Below are positions 1 to 8,100 of a stretch of DNA of 14,602 bases, piece by piece. The stretch is taken from the NCBI RefSeq assembly GCF_000717185.1, contig NZ_JNYE01000138.1, forward strand, positions 1 to 14,602. The letters are read 5' to 3'. Under the pieces are notes generated by a model that was given only the letters and a program-made list of their open reading frames with translations, made no database searches and was not told where the DNA came from. Both the position numbers and the translations under genes were made by a program. Numbering within the stretch: position 1 is the stretch's first letter; each line of letters begins with the position of its first letter. Origin of the DNA: Kitasatospora phosalacinea (GTDB lineage Bacteria > Actinomycetota > Actinomycetes > Streptomycetales > Streptomycetaceae).

Positions 1-90
1 GGCCCCTCTCCCCCTCACCACCCCTCAGCCCGCCACCAGGCACCCCCGCCCCGCCCGCCCCACCCCGCCGACCCTGGATACTGGTGCACC

Positions 91-882
91 GTGCGGAAGA
101 GTGCGGTGGCGTTGTGCGCGGTGGCGGCGGTCGGGGCGGTCGCCGTCGTGCTGGTGCCCGCGACCGCGCCGGAGGCGTCCCGCGGGGACACCGCGCTGGT
201 GTCGGTGGTGGTCAACGGGGGCCGGACGGTCGAGCTGGGCCCGGCCGAGACCCGTACGGTCACGGTCGAGGTGACGGCGCGCGACGACTCCGGCATCCGG
301 GCGGTCGAGCCGATCGGCCTGTGGGGCCCGAACTACGCGGCCCTGAAGGTGGGCCCGATGACCTGCACGCCGCTGGACGGGGCCGGGACGACGGCCCGTT
401 GCCGCGGTGAGGCGACGGTCGCGGCCACTGCCCGGGCGCTCTTCGACGACCAGGCCGGGACCTGGTTCGTCGACCTGCGGATCCGGGCCCGGGACGGCGA
501 CCGCTACGTGGCGAAGAACGCCGCGGGCTTCTCCCTCAAGCGCACCGCCCTGATCGACCTGGCCGAGGCCCCGGCCCGGGCGACCGCCGGGGAGGCGGTG
601 ACCGTCCGGGCCCGGTTGCAGCGGGCCGACTGGGACAGCAACACCGAGATCCCGCAGCAGGGCGCCACCGCGTACCTGCAGTTCCGTCCGTCCGGCAGCA
701 GCACCTGGACGACCCTGGCCGCCGCCGTCACGGACGGCGGCGGCGCGCTGTCGCTGAACGTCCCGGTCCGCGGGCCGGGGACGTTCCAGTGGTACGCGCC
801 GGGCGACAAGTGGACGACGTCCGCGCTGTCCGCGGAGCTGCCGCTGGCGGTCGACGGGGCGGCGGCGCACCCGGGGCAGTGA
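91..882 (+). CDS. Secreted Ig-like/calcium-binding-type protein, function unknown
   Basis: A 263-residue exported protein of unknown function. Residues 1-27 look like a signal peptide: basic MRKS, then an Ala/Val-rich core and a small-residue region near 24-30. The mature part is beta-rich. It has a VVVNGG segment near 39-44, a TVEVTARDDSGI segment near 58-69, and a WDSNT plus YLQFRPSGSSTW region near 181-206. I recognise this pattern from Streptomyces secreted proteins often labelled calcium-binding or DUF5707, with two Ig-like domains; that assignment is from memory. Cys92 and Cys104 could form a disulfide. The start is GTG without a clear ribosome binding site. A GATACT at 77-82 would fit a -10 box of a leaderless or nearly leaderless transcript. 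The gene stands alone and converges on asd. Export is fairly sure, function is not. Confidence 0.8.
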   Translation: MRKSAVALCAVAAVGAVAVVLVPATAPEASRGDTALVSVVVNGGRTVELGPAETRTVTVEVTARDDSGIRAVEPIGLWGPNYAALKVGPMTCTPLDGAGTTARCRGEATVAATARALFDDQAGTWFVDLRIRARDGDRYVAKNAAGFSLKRTALIDLAEAPARATAGEAVTVRARLQRADWDSNTEIPQQGATAYLQFRPSGSSTWTTLAAAVTDGGGALSLNVPVRGPGTFQWYAPGDKWTTSALSAELPLAVDGAAAHPGQ

Positions 883-898
883 GCGGGCGGACGCGGAA

Positions 899-924
899 GG
901 GCCCCGGGCGGCTGCCCGGGGCCC
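899..924. terminator. Bidirectional hairpin terminator between convergent genes
   Basis: Perfect 11-bp GC stem: GGGCCCCGGGC at 899-909 pairs with 914-924 around the loop GGCT, and an A-T pair at 898/925 extends it. It occupies most of the 63-bp gap between two convergent stop codons, so it can serve both genes. There is no U-tract, which is usual for high-GC actinomycetes. Confidence 0.8.
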
Positions 925-945
925 TCCGCACGGCGCGGGCGGCGG

Positions 946-1989
<1,044 letters not shown>

Positions 1990-1998
1990 CTACCGGTT

Positions 1999-2017
1999 GG
2001 GCCGGTTGTCCCGGCCC
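1999..2017 (-). promoter_or_regulatory. Hairpin in the asd 5' leader
   Basis: A 7-bp perfect stem (GGGCCGG at 1999-2005 with CCGGCCC at 2011-2017, five-base loop), 10 bases upstream of the asd ribosome binding site. It could be a leader structure or the end of the dapA transcript. The sequence does not decide between these, and I do not recognise a known riboswitch. Confidence 0.35.
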
Positions 2018-2069
2018 ATCATGCCTTGTCAGAACGGGTTCCGGCGGGGGCGTCCCAAGGCGTGAACGC

Positions 2070-2088
2070 TTGCCGTCCGGGGCGGCAA
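2070..2088 (-). terminator. Possible dapA terminator hairpin
   Basis: TTGCCG at 2070-2075 pairs perfectly with CGGCAA at 2083-2088 around seven bases. It lies 56 bases past the dapA-like stop. A second candidate is GCGCAGG at 2097-2103 with CCTGCGC at 2122-2128, which has an 18-base loop. Both are weak compared with the other terminators in the window, so read-through into asd is plausible. Confidence 0.35.
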
Positions 2089-2143
2089 TCCCTCCTGCGC
2101 AGGGCCTCTCCCGCCGGAAATCCTGCGCGCGATCCGTCCTCCC

Positions 2144-3031
2144 TCACGCGTCCCCGAAGTCGTCCCCGGAGTCGTCCCCGCTGCCGTCCCCGATGCCGCC
2201 CCCGAGGTCGTGCGCGAGCAGCGGCAGCCGCACCGCGGGGGTCGGGATGCGTCCGGCGCGGTGCAGCAGTGCCTTGAGCGCGGTCGGGTTGGGGCCGGCG
2301 AAGGCGGCCCGGGAGAGGGCGGCGAGTTCGGCGCCGAGCTTGCGGGCGAGGGCGGCGTCGCCGTCCTGCCAGGCCCGGTGCAGGGCGACGAAGCGGGCGG
2401 TCTCCAGGTGGGCGGAGGCGAGGATGCCGCCGTCGGCGCCGAGGGCGAGCAGCGGGGAGAGGAACAGGTCGTCCCCGGCCAGGACGCCGCGCGGCTCGGC
2501 GGCCAGCAGGGCGACCGTCTCCTCGTCGATGCCGCCGGGCGCGTACTTGATCCCGGCGACGCCGGGCAGCGCGAGCAGGTCCAGCAGGGCGGCGGCGCCC
2601 AGTGCCTGCCCGGTGCGGTACGGGATGTGGTAGATCACCAGCGGCAGCGGGCTGTGCTCGGCGAGGGCCCGGAAGTGGGCGAGGACGCCGGCCGCGCCGG
2701 GGCGGACGAAGGCGGGGACGGCGACCAGGGCGGCGTCGGCCCGGCCGTCCAGGGCGGTGAGCGCTCCGGCGGTGCGGGCGGTGCCGCCGTGGCCGGCGCC
2801 GACGGTGAGGACGGCGCCGTGCGCGTCGGCGGCGCGGCGGCAGACCTCGACCACGGCGTCCCGTTCGGCGTCGGTCAGCGAGCCGGGTTCGCCGGTGGTG
2901 CCGAGGGCGACCAGTCCGGCCGCTCCGGCTTCCAGGCTGTCGTGGGCGAGCCGTTCCAGGGCGTCGAGGGCGAGGGCGCCGTCGGCGGTGAAGGGCGTGA
3001 CCAGCGGGACGTGGATGCCGTGGAGTTCCAT
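2144..3031 (-). CDS. dapA: Dihydrodipicolinate synthase-family protein (DapA-like)
   Basis: Class I aldolase of the DapA/NAL family. True DapA condenses pyruvate with aspartate-4-semialdehyde to 4-hydroxy-tetrahydrodipicolinate, the first committed lysine step. From the ATG chosen here the protein has 295 residues, a normal length. The Schiff-base lysine is Lys162 (GIKYAPGG). Tyr134 and Arg139 lie in YHIPYRTG, and Thr45-Thr46 in GTTGE. These match E. coli Lys161, Tyr133, Arg138 and Thr44-45, and the Arg favours true DapA activity over other aldolases of the family. A GTG at 3073 would add 14 residues unlike the family N-terminus and push into the divergent promoter. The ribosome binding site at ATG 3031 is weak, so the start is not certain. 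The C-terminus ends in an odd Gly/Asp/Ser tail (277-295) encoded by a tandem repeat. The LysR gene diverges from it and asd lies downstream. It may be a second dapA copy. Confidence 0.85.
   Translation of the reverse strand: MELHGIHVPLVTPFTADGALALDALERLAHDSLEAGAAGLVALGTTGEPGSLTDAERDAVVEVCRRAADAHGAVLTVGAGHGGTARTAGALTALDGRADAALVAVPAFVRPGAAGVLAHFRALAEHSPLPLVIYHIPYRTGQALGAAALLDLLALPGVAGIKYAPGGIDEETVALLAAEPRGVLAGDDLFLSPLLALGADGGILASAHLETARFVALHRAWQDGDAALARKLGAELAALSRAAFAGPNPTALKALLHRAGRIPTPAVRLPLLAHDLGGGIGDGSGDDSGDDFGDA
2150..2209. repeat. Five tandem 12-bp repeats in the dapA-like 3' end
   Basis: Five consecutive 12-bp units begin at 2150, 2162, 2174, 2186 and 2198. The plus-strand units follow GTCCCCG followed by ARGTC or MTGCC, with the last unit slightly diverged. 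As they are in frame, they encode four-residue steps such as GDDS and GDDF in the acidic C-terminal tail. Confidence 0.9.
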
Positions 3032-3068
3032 GCGGGAAGCCTGCCGGGCGATGACCGTGCAGGTCCAG

Positions 3069-3096
3069 TTCACGTTTCCGATGCTTCTCGTAAGCT
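3069..3096 (+). promoter_or_regulatory. lysR promoter and possible LysR-type operator
   Basis: TAAGCT at 3091-3096 fits the actinobacterial -10 pattern TANNNT and ends six bases before the lysR ATG, as in leaderless transcripts. TTCACG at 3069-3074 is a weak -35 at 16-base spacing. An imperfect dyad, GCTT-N5-AAGC (3083-3095), overlaps the -10 and is a plausible autoregulatory site. The whole 71-bp divergent gap would also have to hold the dapA promoter. Confidence 0.5.
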
Positions 3097-3102
3097 GGGC
3101 CG

Positions 3103-3987
3103 ATGCTCGATGTGCGGAGGTTGCGGTTGCTGCGCGAACTGGCCCACCACGGGACGATCGCGGCGGTCGCGGAGGCGTTGGCGTTCAGCCCTTCGGCGGT
3201 GTCCCAGCAGTTGTCGGTGCTGGAGCGGGAGGCGGGGGTGCCGCTGCTGGAGCGGACGGGGCGGCGGGTGGCGCTGACCCCGGCGGGGCGGAACCTGGTG
3301 CGGCACACCGAGGCGGTGCTGGAGCTGCTGGAGCGGGCGGACGCCGAGCTGGCGCACGCCCGGCGGGGGCTGGCGGGGCCGCTGCGGATCGGCGCCTTCC
3401 CGTCCGCGGTGCGCGCCCTGGTGCCCGCGGCGCTGGCCGAACTGGCCTCCCGCCACCCGGAGTTGGAGGCGATGGTGAGCGAGGTGGACCCGGCGGCGGT
3501 GGCGGGGGCGCTGCGCGCGGGCGAGTTGGACGTGGCGCTGGTGCACGAGTACGACCTGGTGCCGGGCGAGCCGGAGGACGGGATCGCGCTGACCGGCCCG
3601 GTGTTCGCCGAGCCGCTGTACCTGGCGGCCCGGTCGGCGGGCGCCCTGGCCGGGCACCGGGACAGCCCGTGGATCGTCTCCCCGGCCGGGACGCTCTGCC
3701 ACGCGATGGTCCAACGGGTGTGCCAGTCCGCCGGGTTCGGCCCGCGGGTGCGCCACCGGGTGGACGACTTCGCCGCCCAGCTGGCCCTGGTCGCGGCGGG
3801 CCAGGGCGTGGCGCTGGTGCCGCACCTGGGCATCGACCGGTGCCCGCCGGGCGTGGTGCTGACCCGGCTGCCGCTGTACCGGCGCACCCGCACCGCCTTC
3901 CGGGCCGGCAGCGCCGCGCACCCGGCGGTGGCGGCGTTCTCGGCGGCCCTGCACTCGGCCGTCCCGGCCGAACTCCGCTCGGCCTGA
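3103..3987 (+). CDS. LysR-family transcriptional regulator
   Basis: A 294-residue LysR-type regulator of normal length. The N-terminal winged helix-turn-helix covers about residues 1-60: it begins with RRLRLLRELAHHGTIAAVAE, the recognition helix is in FSPSAVSQQLSVLE (28-41), and the wing ends in LLERTGRRVALTPAG. A linker helix follows (about 66-90). The effector-binding periplasmic-protein-like domain (about 93-290) opens with GPLRIGAFPS. No ribosome binding site precedes the ATG; a TANNNT box sits at the distance expected for a leaderless message. LysR regulators usually control the divergent neighbour, so the dapA-like gene 71 bp away is the likely target, with itself as a second. The effector is unknown; lysine or a pathway intermediate would be a natural guess, not shown by the sequence. 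Confidence 0.93.
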   Translation: MLDVRRLRLLRELAHHGTIAAVAEALAFSPSAVSQQLSVLEREAGVPLLERTGRRVALTPAGRNLVRHTEAVLELLERADAELAHARRGLAGPLRIGAFPSAVRALVPAALAELASRHPELEAMVSEVDPAAVAGALRAGELDVALVHEYDLVPGEPEDGIALTGPVFAEPLYLAARSAGALAGHRDSPWIVSPAGTLCHAMVQRVCQSAGFGPRVRHRVDDFAAQLALVAAGQGVALVPHLGIDRCPPGVVLTRLPLYRRTRTAFRAGSAAHPAVAAFSAALHSAVPAELRSA

Positions 3988-4013
3988 CCCTCCCGCCGTT
4001 CACGGACGGTCGC

Positions 4014-4019
4014 TAGCCT
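4014..4019 (+). promoter_or_regulatory. -10 box for a leaderless pemK-like transcript
   Basis: TAGCCT matches TANNNT and ends six bases before the ATG at 4026. The gene has no Shine-Dalgarno sequence, which supports a leaderless start. No convincing -35 was found. Confidence 0.45.
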
Positions 4020-4025
4020 TCCGCC

Positions 4026-4475
4026 ATGCATCAGTTGAACGAGCAGCAGGAGCAGCCGGGCCGGTTCGGCCCGGACGCCACCGTGGAGGTCCGGGCCGAG
4101 GGCGTGGGCCCGGTCCGCACCGAGTACGCGCCGGACCACGACGGCGACCCGGACCCGGGCGAGATCGTCTGGACGTGGGTGCCGTACGAGGAGAACGACG
4201 GGCGGGGCAAGGACCGGCCGGTGCTGGTGGTGGCGCGGGAGCGGGGCGGCTCGCTGCTGACGGTGATGCTGTCCAGCAAGGGGCACGACGACGACCGGGA
4301 CTGGGTGCCGCTGGGTGCGGGCCCGTGGGACCGCAGCGGGCGGGACTCCTGGGTGGCCCTGGACCGGGTGTTCCGGGTGCGCGACGGCGGGATGCGGCGC
4401 GAGGCGTGCGCCCTGGACCGGGCCCGTTTCCAGCTGGTGGTCGACGCGCTGCGGCGCCGTTACCGCTGGCACTGA
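4026..4475 (+). CDS. PemK/MazF-fold family protein without partner antitoxin
   Basis: A 149-residue protein. Residues 45-147 resemble the PemK/MazF (CcdB-like barrel) family: GEIVWTWVPYEEN, then GKDRPVLVVARE (61-72), LLTVMLSSKGHD (77-88) and a DRVFRVRDGGM strand-turn (113-123). MazF/PemK toxins are mRNA endonucleases. Here the first 45 residues form an acidic, proline-containing extension absent from minimal toxins. There is no room for an antitoxin: only 38 bp separate it from lysR, and the next gene encodes an RDD membrane protein. It may therefore be a conserved chromosomal relative with a non-TA role. The start is set by the leaderless -10 box at 4014. Family membership is from motif resemblance, not a search. 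Confidence 0.75.
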   Translation: MHQLNEQQEQPGRFGPDATVEVRAEGVGPVRTEYAPDHDGDPDPGEIVWTWVPYEENDGRGKDRPVLVVARERGGSLLTVMLSSKGHDDDRDWVPLGAGPWDRSGRDSWVALDRVFRVRDGGMRREACALDRARFQLVVDALRRRYRWH

Positions 4476-4478
4476 GTA

Positions 4479-4522
4479 ACGATTGTCGGATCGTCCTTCC
4501 CCGTTCACCCCCGTACCGGTAC
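4479..4522. promoter_or_regulatory. Two dyads upstream of the RDD gene
   Basis: ACGAT-N6-ATCGT (4479-4494) lies four bases after the pemK-like stop, and the perfect palindrome GTACCGGTAC is at 4513-4522. The first could be a weak terminator. The second overlaps a poor -10 candidate, TACAAC (4520-4525). Neither function is established. Confidence 0.3.
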
Positions 4523-4564
4523 AACGGCTCCAGGATTCCCCACAGTTGAGCTGGAGCCGCACGC

Positions 4565-5101
4565 ATGAGCAGCAACACCCCTCCCGGCTACGGGCCTCCG
4601 CAGGGCCCGTACGGCCAGTACCCGCAGGGCGCGGGGCTCCCCGGCTGGCTGGCCCCGACCCCGCCGCCCGGCGCGCAGCCCGTTCCGGGGACCCGGGTGC
4701 TGGCCGCGCCGGTGGACCGCTTCCTGGCCCGCCTGATCGACACCGCGGTCCTGCTCATCCCCCTCGTCGTCCTGGCCGCCGTCACCGCGGGCAGCGTCCT
4801 CTACTACGTGCTGGCCGGGATCGTCATGGTCGGCTACGAGGGCGCCATGCTGCTGACCCAGCACGGCCAGACCGTCGGCAAGAAGGCCATGCGGCTCCGG
4901 GTGGTCAGCGCGGCCCACGGCGGCCGCCCGACCGACAACGAGCTGTGGGCCCGGGCCGGCGTCTACGGCGGCCCGATGGTGATCCCGTTCGTCGGCGGCC
5001 TGATCTCGCTGGTCAACTGCCTGTCCCAGCTGTGGGACAAGCCGCTCCAGCAGTGCTTCCACGACAAGGCCGCCAAGACCCTGGTGGTCAAGGAGGCCTG
5101 A
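4565..5101 (+). CDS. RDD-family small membrane protein
   Basis: A 178-residue integral membrane protein. Residues 1-48 form a Pro/Gly/Tyr-rich cytosolic tail (repeated PPGYGPP and GPYGQYPQG steps), usual for actinobacterial RDD proteins. The RDD domain starts at DRFLARLID (51-59). Hydrophobic segments follow at about 60-75, 77-97 and 132-156. It ends in LWDKPLQQCFHDKAAKTLVV (156-175), the characteristic RDD C-terminus with its conserved Asp. The biochemical role of most RDD proteins is unknown; transport or membrane homeostasis has been suggested for some. GGAG at 4553-4556 is eight bases upstream of the ATG. It follows the pemK-like gene by 89 bp on the same strand, with dyads between, so co-transcription is uncertain. 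It converges on dnaE across a long hairpin. Confidence 0.9.
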   Translation: MSSNTPPGYGPPQGPYGQYPQGAGLPGWLAPTPPPGAQPVPGTRVLAAPVDRFLARLIDTAVLLIPLVVLAAVTAGSVLYYVLAGIVMVGYEGAMLLTQHGQTVGKKAMRLRVVSAAHGGRPTDNELWARAGVYGGPMVIPFVGGLISLVNCLSQLWDKPLQQCFHDKAAKTLVVKEA

Positions 5102-5114
5102 CCCGGCCCGACCC

Positions 5115-5164
5115 GCGCGCCGGGGCCCCGGCGGAGACCGCACTCCGTCGGGGCCCCGGCGCGC
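5115..5164. terminator. 22-bp bidirectional terminator between the RDD gene and dnaE
   Basis: 5115-5136 pairs with 5143-5164 around the six-base loop ACCGCA. All 22 positions pair, with one G-T wobble. The stem fills most of the 63-bp convergent gap and ends directly against the dnaE stop codon at 5165-5167. No U-tract follows on either side. Confidence 0.88.
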
Positions 5165-8100
5165 TCAACTCGCCAGGCAGCTCGGCCCGAGCAGCTGCTT
5201 GAGGTCGCCGAACAGCGCCGGGTCCGTCTTCACCCGGTGCCGGTCCAGCCGCAGCACCACGGTCGACTTCTCCTTGCGCAGGTGGACGTGCACCTCGGTG
5301 CTGCCCTTGTGGTGGACGAGCACCTCGCGGAGCCGACCGATGATCGGCGGGGTCAGCTTGTCCTCCGGCACGGTGATCACGATCGGCAGCTGCGCCGCGA
5401 GGTTGCTCAGGTCGGGCACCGACAGCTCCATGCCCATCAGCCGCGGCACGTCCTCCCGCCGGTCGAGCTTGCCGCGGACGAACACCACGGCGTCCTCGAC
5501 CAGTTGGGAGGCGACCAGCTGGTAGCTGGCGGGGAAGAACATGCAGTCGATCGAGCCCGCCAGGTCCTCGACGGTGGCGATCGCCCAGGCGTTGCCCTGC
5601 TTGGTCATCTTGCGCTGCAGGCCGGAGATGATGCCGCCGATGGTCACCATCGCGCCGTCGGGCCGCTCGGCCAGGTCGGCGACCGCGCAGTCCGCCTTGT
5701 CGGCGAGCACGTGCTCGATGCCGTGCAGCGGGTGCGAGGAGACGTACAGGCCGAGCATCTCGCGCTCCTGGGTGAGCAGGAACGGCTTCTCCCACTCCTC
5801 CTCGGAGAACACCACGTCCAGCCCGAAGGACGGCTCGTCCGAGACCGCGTCCCCGCCGAAGAGGTCGAACTGGCCCTCCGCCTCCTTGCGCTTGATCCCG
5901 ACCACGTTGTCGATCATCGGCTCGAACTGGGCGGTCAGGCCCTTGCGGGTGTGCCCGAGCGAGTCGAACGCCCCGGCCTTGATCAGCGACTCGACGGTGC
6001 GCTTGTTGCACACCACCGACTCGACCTTCTCCAGGAAGTCCGGGAACGAGGCGTACTTCCCCTTGGCCCTCCGGGTCCGGATCATCGACTCCACCACCGG
6101 CCCGCCGACGTTGCGGATCGCGGTCAGGCCGAACCGGACGGTCTCGCTGCCGTGCGGGGTGAAGTCGGCGTCCGACTCGTTGACGTCCGGCGGGAGCACC
6201 TGGATGCCCATCTTGCGGCACTCGTTGAGGTAGACCGCGGACTTGTCCTTGTCGTCCTTGACCGAGGTGAGCAGCGCCGACATGTACTCGGCCGGGTAGT
6301 TGGCCTTCAGGTAGGCCGTCCAGTACGAGACCAGCCCGTAGCCCGCGGTGTGCGCCTTGTTGAAGGCGTAGCCGGAGAACGGGACGAGGACGTCCCACAC
6401 CGCCTGGATCGCCGCGTCCGAGTAGCCGCGCTCCCGGCAGCCCCGCTGGAACGGGACGAACTCGGCCTCCAGGATCTCCTTCTTCTTCTTGCCCATCGCG
6501 CGGCGCAGCAGGTCGGCCTGGCCGAGCGAGTACCCGGCGAGGATCTGCGCGGCCTTCTGCACCTGCTCCTGGTAGACGATCAGGCCGTAGGTGGGCTCCA
6601 GGATCTCCTTGAGCGGCTCCGCCAGCTCCGGGTGGATCGGGGTGATCTCCTGCTGGCCGTTCTTGCGCAGCGCGTAGTTGGTGTGCGAGTTGACGCCCAT
6701 CGGGCCGGGCCGGTAGAGCGCCAGGACGGCGGAGATGTCCTCGAAGTTGTCGGGCTTCATCAGGCGCAGCAGCGAGCGCATCGGGCCGCCGTCGAGCTGG
6801 AAGACGCCCAGCGTGTCGCCGCGGGCCAGCAGTTCGTAGGCGGGCTTGTCGTCCAGCGGCAGCTGGAGCAGCTCGATCTTGACGCCCTTGTTCTTCTCGA
6901 TCGCCTTGACCGCGTCGTCCATGATCGTCAGGTTGCGCAGGCCGAGGAAGTCCATCTTGAGGAGCCCGAGGCCCTCGCAGGTGGGGTAGTCGAACTGGGT
7001 GATGGTGACGCCGTCGGTGTGCCGGGTCCACACCGGGATGTGGTCGGTCAGCGGCTCGGCCGACATGATCACGCCCGCCGCGTGCACGCCGGGCTGCCGG
7101 ATCAGGCCCTCGATGCCGCGCGCGGTGTCGATCACCTTGCGCACGTCGGGGTCGTTCTCGTACAGGCCGCGGATCTCGCCCGCCTCGCCGTAGCGCGGGT
7201 GCGCGGGGTCGGTGATGCCGGACAGCGGGATGCCCTTGCCCATCACGTCCGGCGGCATCGCCTTGGTGATCCGGTCGCCCATCGCGTACGGGTAGCCCAG
7301 GACCCGGGAGGAGTCCTTGATCGCGGCCTTCGCCTTGATGGTGCCGTACGTGACGATCATGGCGACCTTGTCGGCGCCCCACTTCTCGGTCACGTAGCGG
7401 ATCACGTCGCCGCGCCGGCGCTCGTCGAAGTCGATGTCGACGTCGGGCATCGAGATGCGCTCGGGGTTGAGGAAGCGCTCGAAGATCAGGCCGTGCGGGA
7501 TCGGGTCGAGGTCGGTGATGCCCATCGCGTAGGCGACCAGCGAACCGGCCGCCGAACCGCGGCCGGGGCCGACCGCGATGCCCTGGCTCTTGGCCCACAT
7601 GATGAAGTCGGCGACCACCAGGAAGTACGCCGGGAACCCCATCTGGACGATGGTGTCCATCTCGTACTCGGCGAGCTCGCGGTGCTCCTCGTCGTAGCCG
7701 CCCGGGAAGCGCCAGTCCATGCCCTCCCAGACCTTGGCCCGGAAGAAGTCCGCCTCGGACGCGAAGCCCTCCGGGATGGGGAAGCGCGGCATCAGGTTCT
7801 TGAACTCGAACATGCCGGTGGTGTCGACCCGCTGGGCGACCAGCAGCTGGCTGTTGCGGCAGCCCTCCTGCCAGACGTCCGAGGAGTCCAGGGCGTACAT
7901 CTCGGCGGCCGACTTGACGTAGTAGCCGGTGCCGTCGAACCGGAAGCGGTCCGGGTCGGAGAGGTTCTTGCCGGTCTGCACGCACAGCAGCAGGTCGTGC
8001 GCGCCCGCGTCGGCCTCGGTGGTGTAGTGCGAGTCGTTGGTGACCACCGGCGGGATGCCCAGCTTCCGGCCGATCTCGACCAGCCCGTCGCGGACCCGCT

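Noticed and set aside
2019..4562. An 847-codon minus-strand frame through dapA, lysR and the pemK-like gene
   Set aside because: It overlaps three well-supported genes in wrong frames and its Arg/Pro/Ala-rich translation resembles no protein family.
4026..5101. PemK-like gene plus RDD gene as a toxin-antitoxin operon
   Set aside because: The second protein has three hydrophobic segments and RDD motifs, unlike any antitoxin, and an 89-bp gap separates the genes.
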